Program-made: the position numbers and the translations under genes
In this document: positions 39,100 to 47,033 of the stretch, one piece after another
Position numbering within the stretch: position 1 is the stretch's first letter
Layout of the letters: each line of letters begins with the position of its first letter
Assembly (NCBI RefSeq): GCF_005877005.1
Contig: NZ_SSNH01000002.1
Location: 1-64,000 of the forward strand
Length of the DNA: 64,000 nucleotides
From: Sinomonas susongensis
Lineage (GTDB): Bacteria; Actinomycetota; Actinomycetes; Actinomycetales; Micrococcaceae
Reading direction: 5' to 3'
Notes under the pieces: model-generated
The model's database searches: none
What the model was told of the DNA's origin: nothing
The model's input: only the letters and a program-made list of their open reading frames with translations

Positions 39100-40337
39100 A
39101 CCCGTCGGATGCCGTGACGGCTGTGTTCCGGGAGGAATACGGCCGCGCGGTATCCGTCGTGCTTCGCACAACCCAGGATCTCGGTCTGGCCGAGGAGGCC
39201 GTCCAGGAAGCGTTCGCCGTGGCCGCCGAGCGATGGACGTCGGAGGGCCTTCCCGAGCACCCGGGTGCCTGGATCATCACGGCGGCACGGCGACGCGCCG
39301 TCGACCGTTTCCGCAGGGAGGCGGCGCGCGGCGGCAAGGAGGCTGAAGCGGCGCTTCTGCGCCAGTCGGACAGCGAGGCGCCGGATGCCTTCGGCGACGA
39401 CCGGCTCAAGCTCCTCTTCGTCTGCTGCCACCCCGCTCTGGCCGCGCAGGCGCGGATCGCCTTGGCGCTCAAAGTGCTGGGCGGTCTGACGACGACGCAG
39501 ATCGCCTCGGCCTTCCTCGTGAGCGAAGCGACGATGGCGCAGCGGATCTCCCGGGCAAAGTCGAAGATCCGGGACAGCCGCATCCCCTATCGCGTGCCCT
39601 CGTCGGGCGAATTGCCGGAGCGGCTTGCCGCCGTCCTCGCCGTCGTCTACCTGATCTACAACGAGGGCTACTCCGCGGACCTGGGCACCCAGGCCGACCG
39701 CGCGGGGCTCTGCATGGAGGCGGTCAGGCTGGCTCGCATCATCTCGAAGCTGTTGCCGGACGAACCTGAGAGCGACGGACTCCTCGCGCTCATGCTCCTC
39801 TCGGAGTCCCGGCACCGAGCGCGGTCGGGACCCGGGGGCTCCCTGGTTCCGCTGGCGGAACAGGATCGATCGAAGTGGGACGAGGCACTCATCTCGGAGG
39901 GGCTCGCGCTCGTGCAGCGGTGCCTACGCCGGGGACAGCTGGGGCCCTACCAGCTTCAGGCCGCAATTCAGGCTGTCCACAGCGTTGCACCCTCGGCGGC
40001 CGCCACGGACTGGCGCCGCATCGTCCGCCTCTACGACGCTCTGGCCACCCTCACCCCCGGCCCGGTGGTCGAGCTGAACAGGGCCGTGGCTCTGGCAGAA
40101 GTCGAGGGGCCGGCTGCCGCCCTTTCGGTTGTCGATGGACTCGGTCTGACTGGGTACCACGCCTTCCACGCAGTGCGCGGCGATCTGCTCCGGAGGCTGG
40201 GACGGCGGGATGAGGCCACCGAAGAATACGCCGAGGCCGTCCTCGTCGCCCCGAGTCCCGGCGAGCGTGCCTTCCTTCAGTCTCGGCTGGGGGACCTCCG
40301 GTCTCCCCGGAGCGAGCATGGGAACGAGAGGTCCTAG
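39096..40337 (+). CDS. ECF sigma factor, ECF42-like, with C-terminal extension
   Basis: The 413-residue protein has sigma region 2 (AVSVVLRTTQDLGLAEEAVQ, AERWTSEGLPEHPGAWIIT) and region 4 (LGGLTTTQIASAFLVSEATM). A helical extension of about 230 residues follows, containing VYLIYNEGYSADLG and TPGPVVELNRAVALAEVEGP. ECF42 factors use this TPR-like extension in place of an anti-sigma factor. The GTG at 39096 overlaps the YciI stop. The target promoters may include that of the VOC-YciI group itself. Confidence 0.88.
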   Translation: MNPSDAVTAVFREEYGRAVSVVLRTTQDLGLAEEAVQEAFAVAAERWTSEGLPEHPGAWIITAARRRAVDRFRREAARGGKEAEAALLRQSDSEAPDAFGDDRLKLLFVCCHPALAAQARIALALKVLGGLTTTQIASAFLVSEATMAQRISRAKSKIRDSRIPYRVPSSGELPERLAAVLAVVYLIYNEGYSADLGTQADRAGLCMEAVRLARIISKLLPDEPESDGLLALMLLSESRHRARSGPGGSLVPLAEQDRSKWDEALISEGLALVQRCLRRGQLGPYQLQAAIQAVHSVAPSAAATDWRRIVRLYDALATLTPGPVVELNRAVALAEVEGPAAALSVVDGLGLTGYHAFHAVRGDLLRRLGRRDEATEEYAEAVLVAPSPGERAFLQSRLGDLRSPRSEHGNERS

Positions 40338-40342
40338 GTATG

Positions 40343-40358
40343 GACAGAACGTTCTGTC
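40343..40358. promoter_or_regulatory. 16-bp perfect palindrome upstream of the SigF-like gene
   Basis: GACAGAACGTTCTGTC is a perfect palindrome five bases after the ECF sigma stop and 187 bases before the next start. It looks like an operator for a dimeric regulator (TetR type is common for such symmetry). It is not a LexA box, since GAAC and GTTC are adjacent rather than four bases apart. The rest of the 208-base gap shows no gene. Confidence 0.55.
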
Positions 40359-40545
40359 TACCTGTACCGTCCGAGGAGTAGCAGCGACCACGACCGGACC
40401 CCATCGAAGGGGGCGTGGAGCTCGACAGACATACGCGAAAAACGGCTCAAGCAGCGGGTCGTGCCGTAACCCCAGGAGGTGCCCTCCCAAATTCTGTGCG
40501 CTGAACAAGTCAGATTCCGACCCCAGCGAGGAGAAGACTCAGGAA

Positions 40546-41403
40546 ATGGAAAGCGTTCACAGACTGCCCGCTGCAACTTTGGCGCCGGTCTCACCCGATG
40601 AACTGCACCGCGACGAGCACGACAATCCGCAGGGCCCTCTGGATCCCTGGCAGACGGACGTTCCGGAGGACCTCGAGACAGCAGAATCCGATCTCGCCCC
40701 CGCAGACACTTTGGCGCGAGCGAGCGCCGCAGGAGACCTTGCAGTCGAATACCTCGGTGTCGCGGATGCCCTGGCCCGTCGATTCCGCTGCCCCGGGCAT
40801 GACCCGGAAGACCTTCGCCAGGTGGCACGGCTGGGCCTGATGAAGGCCGCCCGCCGCTATCGTACGGGCCGAGGCCACGGCTTCGTTCCCTATGCCGTTC
40901 CCACCATCACAGGTGAGCTCAAGCGCTACCTCCGCGACCAGTCGTGGATCGTCCGGCCGCCCCGGGGCATCCAGGAGCTGCGGTTGAAAGTCAACGCCGC
41001 GCGGCCCCGGCTCGCCCAGACGCTCGGCCACGAACCCACCACCCTCGAGCTCAGCCGCGAACTGAGCGTGAACGTCGAGGACGTGGCCGAAGCGCAGATC
41101 GCAGACGCAGCGATGGTTCCGGACACGATCGAGCACGCAGACTCGCCCGAGGACCAGCAGGGGCGCAGGCTCAGTGTGGTCGTCGCAACGGAGGACCCCG
41201 GATTCGAGCACGTGGAGTCGCTCCACGCTCTGGCGGGAGCCCTCGAGGACGCCTCTGAGCAGGACCTCGAGCTCCTTCGCCTGCGCTTTGTGCAGGAGCT
41301 GACCCAGGACGAGATCGCCCAGCAGCTCGGCGTGAGCCAGATGCAGGTCTCCCGTCTCCTGCGTCGCCTCCTCGGGCGCCTTCGCCGCCGCATGGCGGCC
41401 TAG
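40546..41403 (+). CDS. SigB/SigF/SigG-type sigma factor
   Basis: The 285-residue protein resembles group 3 stress sigma factors. Region 2 reads HDPEDLRQVARLGLMKAARRYR and FVPYAVPTITGELKRYLRDQ. Region 3 lies around LGHEPTTLELSRELSV. Region 4 is LTQDEIAQQLGVSQMQVSRL, then LRRLLGRLRRRM. The first 75 residues are acidic and variable. I chose the ATG at 40546, preceded by AGGAGAAG. SigF/SigB factors are normally held by an RsbW-type anti-sigma kinase, but none is adjacent. The promoter contains a 16-bp palindrome. Confidence 0.88.
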   Translation: MESVHRLPAATLAPVSPDELHRDEHDNPQGPLDPWQTDVPEDLETAESDLAPADTLARASAAGDLAVEYLGVADALARRFRCPGHDPEDLRQVARLGLMKAARRYRTGRGHGFVPYAVPTITGELKRYLRDQSWIVRPPRGIQELRLKVNAARPRLAQTLGHEPTTLELSRELSVNVEDVAEAQIADAAMVPDTIEHADSPEDQQGRRLSVVVATEDPGFEHVESLHALAGALEDASEQDLELLRLRFVQELTQDEIAQQLGVSQMQVSRLLRRLLGRLRRRMAA

Positions 41404-41472
41404 AACTAGAAACGGACCAGGAGAGACGCCGCCTCGAGCGGCAGTCAGAGGCGGGAAGTCCGCAGACCCGAA

Positions 41473-41516
41473 AAGGAACGGCCGCCCGAGCCAATTGCTC
41501 GGGACGGCCGTTCCTT
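41473..41516. terminator. Bidirectional terminator between the SigF-like gene and the OYE gene
   Basis: An 18-bp stem (41473-41490 with 41498-41516, one bulged base) with loop CCAATTG lies between the converging genes. It ends with TTCCTT on the plus strand and has AAAAGG on the other side, so it works in both directions. Confidence 0.8.
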
Positions 41517-41548
41517 GCGCTTTGTGCCTGGATCAGGCACGGGCTGGA

Positions 41549-42643
41549 TCAGGCACGGGGACGACGCCACTTCGCCCGAGTGTACTGCGCCGGCCAGTAG
41601 TCGATTTCGACCCCGAGCTCGTGGGCAGCCCGCAGCGCGAAGTGCGGGTCGCGAAGGAACTCGCGTCCTATCATCACCGCGTCCGCCTCCCCGGCCTCGA
41701 CGATCTGCGCCGCGTCCTGAGCGGTCGTGATGAGCCCGACGGCGTTGACCGGGTAGCCCGTGCCTTCCTTGACCTGCGTGGCGAAGCTCACTTGGTACTT
41801 GGGGCCAACCGGGATCCGGACGTTGGGCACGAGGCCGCCCGTCGAGATGTCGAACCAGTCGGCGCCCTCGTGCCCGGCCCACTGGGCGACCTTGACCGTG
41901 TCCTCGACGTTCCAGCCTTCGTCGCCAGCCCAGTCCGTCGCAGAGAAGCGCACAAAGATCGGGACGGACTCTCCCGCGACCCGTCGCACCTCACGGACGG
42001 TCTCGAGAAGGAATCGGGCCCGGCCTTCGAGGTCTCCGCCATAGGCGTCCGTGCGCTCATTCGACAGCGGCGAGAGGAACTGGTGGAGGAGGTAGCCGTG
42101 AGCTGCATGCAGCTCGATGATGTCGAATCCGGCAGCGATGGCACGCTCGGCCGCTCGGCCGAAGTCGGCGACGATCTCGCGGATCTCGTCTTCGGTCAGA
42201 GCGCGGGGCACCGCGTATCCCTCGAAGGCCACCGCCGAGGGAGCCACCGTCTCCCAGCCGCCGTCGTCGACGGGCTGCGTCCCGTGCCCGCTCCACTCAC
42301 GGTAGGTGGAGGCCTTTCGGCCGGCATGGGAGATCTGGATGGCTGCCTTCGCACCCTGCGAGTGGATGAACTCGACGATGCCGCGCCAGGCTTCCTGCTG
42401 CTCCTCGTTCCAGAGGCCCGTGTCCCAACCGGAGATGCGGCCTTCCGGCGAGACCGCAGTCGCCTCGGTCATGACAAGCCCGGCACCTCCCCGGGCGAAG
42501 GACCCGAGGTGGGCGAAATGCCATGGCGTTGGCACCCCGTCCCGTTTCTCTACTGAGTATTGGCACATGGGGGAGACCCAGAGCCGGTTCCGAATGCTGG
42601 TTCCTCGGACATTGATGGGGGAGAAGAGTGTGTCGGCGCACAT
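41549..42643 (-). CDS. NADH:flavin oxidoreductase / Old Yellow Enzyme (YqjM type)
   Basis: The 364-residue FMN enzyme reduces activated C=C bonds with NADPH. FSPINVRGTSIRNRLWVSPM and CQYSVEKRDGVPTPWHFAHL start the barrel, with the redox-tuning cysteine of the YqjM class. HAGRKAS, then FDIIELHAAHGYLLHQFLSP and then LSNERTDAYGG are the substrate and FMN signatures. The ATG at 42643 follows GGGAGG; the open frame upstream is not gene-like. The physiological substrate is unknown. Confidence 0.92.
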   Translation of the reverse strand: MCADTLFSPINVRGTSIRNRLWVSPMCQYSVEKRDGVPTPWHFAHLGSFARGGAGLVMTEATAVSPEGRISGWDTGLWNEEQQEAWRGIVEFIHSQGAKAAIQISHAGRKASTYREWSGHGTQPVDDGGWETVAPSAVAFEGYAVPRALTEDEIREIVADFGRAAERAIAAGFDIIELHAAHGYLLHQFLSPLSNERTDAYGGDLEGRARFLLETVREVRRVAGESVPIFVRFSATDWAGDEGWNVEDTVKVAQWAGHEGADWFDISTGGLVPNVRIPVGPKYQVSFATQVKEGTGYPVNAVGLITTAQDAAQIVEAGEADAVMIGREFLRDPHFALRAAHELGVEIDYWPAQYTRAKWRRPRA

Positions 42644-42755
42644 GTGCCTAGCCTCCCGCCCAACGGTTGCCGGGGTCAACTTGATGCCCCTTCTCGCATC
42701 CGCAAGACGGAAGGCCCGGCCGGTAGCCCAGATGGCCCGCCTTCGGGCAGAACCC

Positions 42756-44042
42756 CTATTCGTACCGGAGCGCGTCGATCGGGTTCTGCCGGGCAGCTCG
42801 CCACGCGGGGAGAGTGCCGGCCACGAACGCAATGGCCATGACGAGGAGGATCACGCCGGCGACTGAAGCAGGTGCGAAGCTGAGGACGTGAAGACCGCCC
42901 AGATCGCTCAGCGGTCCCCTGGCCAGCGCCCGGCTCACCACGGTTCCGAGCCCGATCGCGACGAGGGATCCGATGGCACTGCCCAAGAAGCCGATGAAGG
43001 CAGCCTCCGTGCTGAAGAGGGCGAACACCGATCCGCTTCCCATCCCCATGGCCTTCATCAGCCCGATCTCGCGGGTTCGCTCCTGGACGGACATGAGCAG
43101 GGTGTTGACGATTCCGAACCCGGCGGCGACGAGGGCTATCACCGCGAACGCATCAAGGACACCGATGATGCCGTTGATCACGGTCTTGACAGTCCCGATG
43201 CGGTCGTCCAACGTCTGGGCGGTGTAGCCCTCGGAGGAGAGCCGGCTCTTCATCGTGTTGATCTGCGCCTGAGTCGACGGAGCGAAGGTTGCGGTGGCGT
43301 CGGCGAAGGCGTTCTTCGCGGCGGCGGGAGCCCCTGTCGCCTGGGCATCTGCGAGGCCAGTCGAGAGCGGCTTGTTGATGAAGCCTCCCGAGACGCCCAG
43401 CAGGGAACTCTGTTCGATGCCGACAATCTGCGCGCCAACCTCATGGATCTTGCCTTCGGCGTCATCGATGCCGATCAGGACCGACTGGCCCACAGCCTGA
43501 TTGTTGTCGCTGAAGCCGAGCGGCCCCACGTAGGACACCGGAAGCACGATCTGAGCCTGTGAGGAGCTGTCGTCCAGATTCGCTCCCGCCGCGAGCTGAG
43601 GCTGCGCGCCCGAGAGGGGGAGTACCGAGAGCTGGTACTTGTCGTGGCCGTTCCACTCGATATAGGCGGGGCTGACCCTCGTCACCGGGGTCACTGCCGT
43701 AATGCCCGGGACAGCGGAGATGGCGCTCAGGTCCGCCTGGCTCAGGGCGAGCTCAGTCGCCCCGGGACGGCCGCCAGCGGCCAGGACCCTTGTATTGGGG
43801 TCGTATTTCTGGGGCCCGGACCCCGGGGCCGTATTCGTGCTCGCCTTCGACACCGTGAAGCTGTTGCTGGACCCGACGGCGGCCACCTGGCTGTCGATGT
43901 AGTTGGAGATCCCCGTGCCCAGACCGTTCGTGATCGTGAGGGTGAAGGCGCCGACGAAGATCGCCAGGATCGTCAGGGTTGTCCTGAGCTTGCTGCGCAC
44001 GCTATTGGCAATGGCGGTCTTCAGGATTTCGAGCGGTTTCAT
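42756..44042 (-). CDS. MacB-type ABC transporter permease
   Basis: The 428-residue protein has an N-terminal membrane helix (LRTTLTILAIFVGAFTLTITN), a large extracellular MacB_PCD domain (residues about 40-285) and three C-terminal helices of the FtsX domain (ALVAAGFGIVNTLLMSVQER, FIGFLGSAIGSLVAIGLGT, VAGVILLVMAIAFVAGTLP). MacB/LolCDE-type transporters do mechanical work on substrates outside the membrane, often exporting peptides or antibiotics. The start overlaps the ATPase stop by four bases. Confidence 0.9.
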   Translation of the reverse strand: MKPLEILKTAIANSVRSKLRTTLTILAIFVGAFTLTITNGLGTGISNYIDSQVAAVGSSNSFTVSKASTNTAPGSGPQKYDPNTRVLAAGGRPGATELALSQADLSAISAVPGITAVTPVTRVSPAYIEWNGHDKYQLSVLPLSGAQPQLAAGANLDDSSSQAQIVLPVSYVGPLGFSDNNQAVGQSVLIGIDDAEGKIHEVGAQIVGIEQSSLLGVSGGFINKPLSTGLADAQATGAPAAAKNAFADATATFAPSTQAQINTMKSRLSSEGYTAQTLDDRIGTVKTVINGIIGVLDAFAVIALVAAGFGIVNTLLMSVQERTREIGLMKAMGMGSGSVFALFSTEAAFIGFLGSAIGSLVAIGLGTVVSRALARGPLSDLGGLHVLSFAPASVAGVILLVMAIAFVAGTLPAWRAARQNPIDALRYE

Positions 44043-44737
44043 GCCGCGTGCTCCTCGTCGCTGGTGATGAGCTGGCCGTCGCGGATGTAGATGCGGCGTT
44101 CGAAGCGCTGGGCCAGCTCGTGGTCATGGGTGACGGTGATGAGGGTGATTCCGCTGTTCCGGTTCAGATCGAAGAGGATGTCCTCGACGATCCGGCCGGT
44201 GGCGGTGTCGAGGTTCCCCGTGGGTTCGTCAGCGAAGAGCACCTGGGGGTTGTTGACGAGGGCGCGCGCTATGACGACGCGCTGCTTCTGGCCGCCGGAG
44301 AGATGGGCAGCCTTGTTCTTGGCCTTGTCTCCGAGGTGGAGCTGCTCGAGGACCTCGAGGGCCCTCCGCTTCCGGTCGCGCGGCCCGACACCGGCGATCT
44401 TCAGCGGCAATGCCACGTTCTCGAGGACCGAGGAGGACGGGTTGAGGAAGAACTGCTGGAAGACGAACCCGAAGAGCGTGTTCCTCAGGGCGTTCAGCCT
44501 GCGCCCGCTCAGGTCCTGCGCTTCGGTCCCGTCCACGTGGATCTGACCGGTGCCGGGGGTATCCAGCAGGGCGAGCAGGTGCATGAGCGTCGACTTGCCC
44601 GAGCCGCTCTTGCCGACGATTGCCACCGATTCCCCGCGCTGGATCTCCAGACTCACTCCTTTGAGGGCATCGAACCGGTCGGGGCCTCGCCCGTAGGTTT
44701 TGGTCAGGTCTCGAGCAGCCAGAATTGGCACGGACAT
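44039..44737 (-). CDS. MacB/LolD-type ABC transporter ATP-binding protein
   Basis: The 232-residue ATPase has Walker A VGKSGSGKST, the Q-loop FVFQQFFLNPS, signature LSGGQKQRV, Walker B VLFADEPTGNLD and the H-loop TVTHDHELA. It energises the MacB-like permease encoded directly downstream. Together with the TetR gene 72 bases upstream it forms a regulator-ATPase-permease operon. Confidence 0.93.
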   Translation of the reverse strand: MSVPILAARDLTKTYGRGPDRFDALKGVSLEIQRGESVAIVGKSGSGKSTLMHLLALLDTPGTGQIHVDGTEAQDLSGRRLNALRNTLFGFVFQQFFLNPSSSVLENVALPLKIAGVGPRDRKRRALEVLEQLHLGDKAKNKAAHLSGGQKQRVVIARALVNNPQVLFADEPTGNLDTATGRIVEDILFDLNRNSGITLITVTHDHELAQRFERRIYIRDGQLITSDEEHAA

Positions 44738-44809
44738 GCTGTTCCTATCGATGAGATCTTGTTCGGGAAACTCGGGTGCGAGTGAGTCTGGTAACGCCGG
44801 TTGCCGCGA

Positions 44810-45409
44810 TCAGGACTCCGGCGGCAGCAGGCTCGATGAGATTCGCGCAGCGGCCTCGAGGATCTCTTCCTCGTCGGCATCGATGTCCCTCGAAGCCATT
44901 CCGGTCATGTTGATGACGAGCAGTGCAAGCCGCACTCGGAGACGGTCTTCGACGCTGGCGTCCGGGGGAGTGAGGACGGCAAAGAGCTGCCCCATGGCCG
45001 CTGCCACCCCTTCGCGCCGACCGGTACCTGACCGGATGTCCCTCACGAGCCTGTAGTTCGAGCTGAGGAAACGGAACATCCTGAGTCCCTGGCGCTGCAT
45101 GATCTGTGCCCACCGAGAGATCACTTCGCGCTGCAGCCCGGGTCCCGTCTCTTGGTCCCTCGCCCACGCCGCAAGCTCGGCTACCTCGCCCCGCATCGTC
45201 TCGAGAAGCGCACGGACGATGTCCTCTTTGCTCTCGAAGTGGTAGTAGAGCGCCGCCTTGGTGAAGCCCAGTTCCTCGGCGATCTGCCGCATGGAGGTCG
45301 CTTCGTAGCCCTGCTCGCTGAAGAGTCGGAGGGCAACCGACTGGATTCGCTCCCGCGTCCCCGCCGGAGCTTTGGGCAGGTCTTCACCTGCCCTGCTTGC
45401 GACCGCCAA
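44810..45409 (-). CDS. TetR family repressor of the MacB-type exporter
   Basis: The roughly 199-residue protein has the TetR helix-turn-helix near its start (TRERIQSVALRLFSEQGYEA, TSMRQIAEELGFTKAALYYH, FESKEDIVRAL) and a variable effector domain. I chose the TTG at 45409, about 14 bases after GGAGG. A GTG at 45475 in the same frame would place a likely operator inside the coding sequence. The following ABC genes are the obvious regulated target. Confidence 0.82.
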   Translation of the reverse strand: MAVASRAGEDLPKAPAGTRERIQSVALRLFSEQGYEATSMRQIAEELGFTKAALYYHFESKEDIVRALLETMRGEVAELAAWARDQETGPGLQREVISRWAQIMQRQGLRMFRFLSSNYRLVRDIRSGTGRREGVAAAMGQLFAVLTPPDASVEDRLRVRLALLVINMTGMASRDIDADEEEILEAAARISSSLLPPES

Positions 45410-45440
45410 CTCGGGTCCGCCTTCCTCCGGATTGCGACCC

Positions 45441-45460
45441 CTTACTAACCGGCCGGTAAG
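45441..45460. promoter_or_regulatory. Likely operator of the TetR-MacB operon
   Basis: CTTACTAACCGGCCGGTAAG has CTTAC/GTAAG outer arms and a perfect ACCGGCCGGT core (45448-45457). It lies 31 bases upstream of the chosen TetR start. This symmetry is typical of TetR operators and suggests autoregulation of the whole unit. Confidence 0.65.
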
Positions 45461-45530
45461 CAGAATGGTATGCACGGTCGACAGAAAACCAAAATCGCAG
45501 GAACCGCTCCGACACCATCATCTCTTGCAA

Positions 45531-45549
45531 TGACACCACCGTGGTGTCA
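45531..45549. promoter_or_regulatory. Likely operator of the RHH regulator
   Basis: TGACACCAC-C-GTGGTGTCA is a perfect 9-bp inverted repeat around one central base and ends ten bases before the ATG at 45560. A further half-site-like GACACCA lies at 45511-45517. Ribbon-helix-helix proteins commonly bind such repeated half-sites and repress their own operon. Confidence 0.7.
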
Positions 45550-45559
45550 CACTGGCGTC

Positions 45560-46090
45560 ATGGATCTGGATCGGTATGTCAGCGACATGCGCTCGCAACT
45601 CGCAGCTTGGGCTCAGGCGAGCGGAGACGAGGCCAAAGCCCTCGCCGAGCGGCTGAGCAGCGCGCTCGACGCCGCCGCCCGCCTCGCACTGCTCGAAGCG
45701 CTCAGCGAGGCAGCGAGCGAAATCACCCGCGATCTGGCTCCCGGGTCCGTAGACGTGCGTCTTCGGGGTCGCGATCCCGAATTCGTCGTGTCGCCTCCGC
45801 CTGCAGCGGAGTTCGCAGACGCTGCTCCGGTCCCGGCGCTCCCAGGGTCGGAGGCGAATGCCGCCAGTGCGGCGTCCTCCGAGCCTCTGGAGGAGGCCGC
45901 CACCTCTCGAACCACCCTCCGCCTCCCTGACCATCTGAAGGTGCGCGTCGAGCGGGCCGCCGCTCAGGAGGGCCTATCCGTCAATGCGTGGCTCGTACGC
46001 GCCGTAGCCGACGCGCTCGAACCCAAGACCCGCTACGCCGCTCAACCCGAGACACGTTCCGGAAACAGCTTCACCGGCTGGGTCCGCTGA
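45560..46090 (+). CDS. Ribbon-helix-helix regulator (HicB/Arc-like C-terminus)
   Basis: The 176-residue protein has a helical N-terminal part (residues 1-60, DRYVSDMRSQLAAWAQASGD), an acidic Pro/Ala-rich linker and a C-terminal ribbon-helix-helix at about 118-154 (TTLRLPDHLKVRVERAAAQE, then GLSVNAWLVRAVADAL). Automatic annotation would call it a HicB antitoxin, but no HicA toxin is next to it. Its neighbours are a DUF4097 protein and an ABC transporter, so a repressor of that operon is more likely. A palindromic operator lies directly upstream. Confidence 0.8.
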   Translation: MDLDRYVSDMRSQLAAWAQASGDEAKALAERLSSALDAAARLALLEALSEAASEITRDLAPGSVDVRLRGRDPEFVVSPPPAAEFADAAPVPALPGSEANAASAASSEPLEEAATSRTTLRLPDHLKVRVERAAAQEGLSVNAWLVRAVADALEPKTRYAAQPETRSGNSFTGWVR

Positions 46091-46171
46091 CCCTGCCGTC
46101 CCGTCCCGCCACCTCCCGCGCCTCTGCGGGACCGAGCGCAGTGCCCGCATGCCAGGCACCAGGAGGTCAAC

Positions 46172-47032
46172 ATGCCCCGCTATGACACCACGGGACCCAT
46201 CGACGCCGTAGTGGACGTCGGCGTCGGCCACGTGGAGGTGATCGCCTCGGACCGCACAGATGTGGTCGCAGAGGTCGTCCCCACCAAGCCCGGCCGAAAC
46301 GGCGACGTGTCGCTCGCCCGCGAGGCCGCCATCACGTTCGACGACGGGAGGCTGCGCGTGCGCGTGCCACGGCGGCTCAGCCTGTTCGGGCGTAGCGATT
46401 CGGTGGATGTCCGCGTCGAGCTGCCGCGAGGTTCCGGCGTCGACATCGAAACCGCGTACGGCTCCGTGCGCGCCCGCGGCGAGCTCGGAGAGAGCAGGAT
46501 CAGCGCCAAGTACGGCAATATCACGGCCGACACCGTGGGGGACCTCGTGCTCGTGAGCCCCTACGGTTCGGTCGACATCGAACGCGTGGCAGGCCGGCTG
46601 GATGCGACCGCCGGTCACGGCCAGGTCCGTGTCGGACGCGTCGACGGGGAAGCGCGGTTGCGCGGCTCCTACGGCACGATCGACCTCGGAACGGTCGGTG
46701 GTCCTGTCCAGGCCACAACATCCGGCGCCCTCACCATCGGCCGCGCGCTCACCGACGTGACAGCCCGAAGCGCCCACGGCGCAATCCGCGTCCGAGAGGT
46801 CACGAGCGGGGCGGTCCGGATCGAGAACGGCTACGCCGGGGTCGAAGTGGGCGTTCCCGTCGGGCTCGCCGCATGGCTCGACGCCTCCTCGCAGCACGGC
46901 GCCGTCCGCAACGAGCTGACGCCGGATCCGGAAGCCGCCGCCAGCGCCCGCACGGTCGAGCTGCGACTGCGCTCGACGTGGGCAGACGTCGTCGTCCACC
47001 GCATACGTCCGACAGCCGAAGGGAACCATTGA
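46172..47032 (+). CDS. DUF4097 family beta-helix protein
   Basis: The 286-residue protein is made of short repeating beta strands (IETAYGSVRARGELGESRIS, AKYGNITADTVGDLVLVSPY, GSVDIERVAGRLDATAGHGQ), typical of the DUF4097 beta-helix family. No signal peptide or membrane helix is seen, so it is probably cytoplasmic despite the frequent label putative adhesin. CAGGAGGTC precedes the ATG. It lies between the RHH regulator and the ABC genes; the function is unknown. Confidence 0.85.
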   Translation: MPRYDTTGPIDAVVDVGVGHVEVIASDRTDVVAEVVPTKPGRNGDVSLAREAAITFDDGRLRVRVPRRLSLFGRSDSVDVRVELPRGSGVDIETAYGSVRARGELGESRISAKYGNITADTVGDLVLVSPYGSVDIERVAGRLDATAGHGQVRVGRVDGEARLRGSYGTIDLGTVGGPVQATTSGALTIGRALTDVTARSAHGAIRVREVTSGAVRIENGYAGVEVGVPVGLAAWLDASSQHGAVRNELTPDPEAAASARTVELRLRSTWADVVVHRIRPTAEGNH

Positions 47033-47033
47033 C

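Noticed and set aside
40343-40358. Possible LexA (SOS) box
   Set aside because: The actinobacterial box needs GAAC-N4-GTTC; here GAAC and GTTC are adjacent.
45560-46090. Type II toxin-antitoxin locus (HicB)
   Set aside because: No HicA-like gene is adjacent and the operon encodes an exporter.
46172-47032. Adhesin label for the DUF4097 protein
   Set aside because: No signal peptide, membrane helix or anchor is visible.
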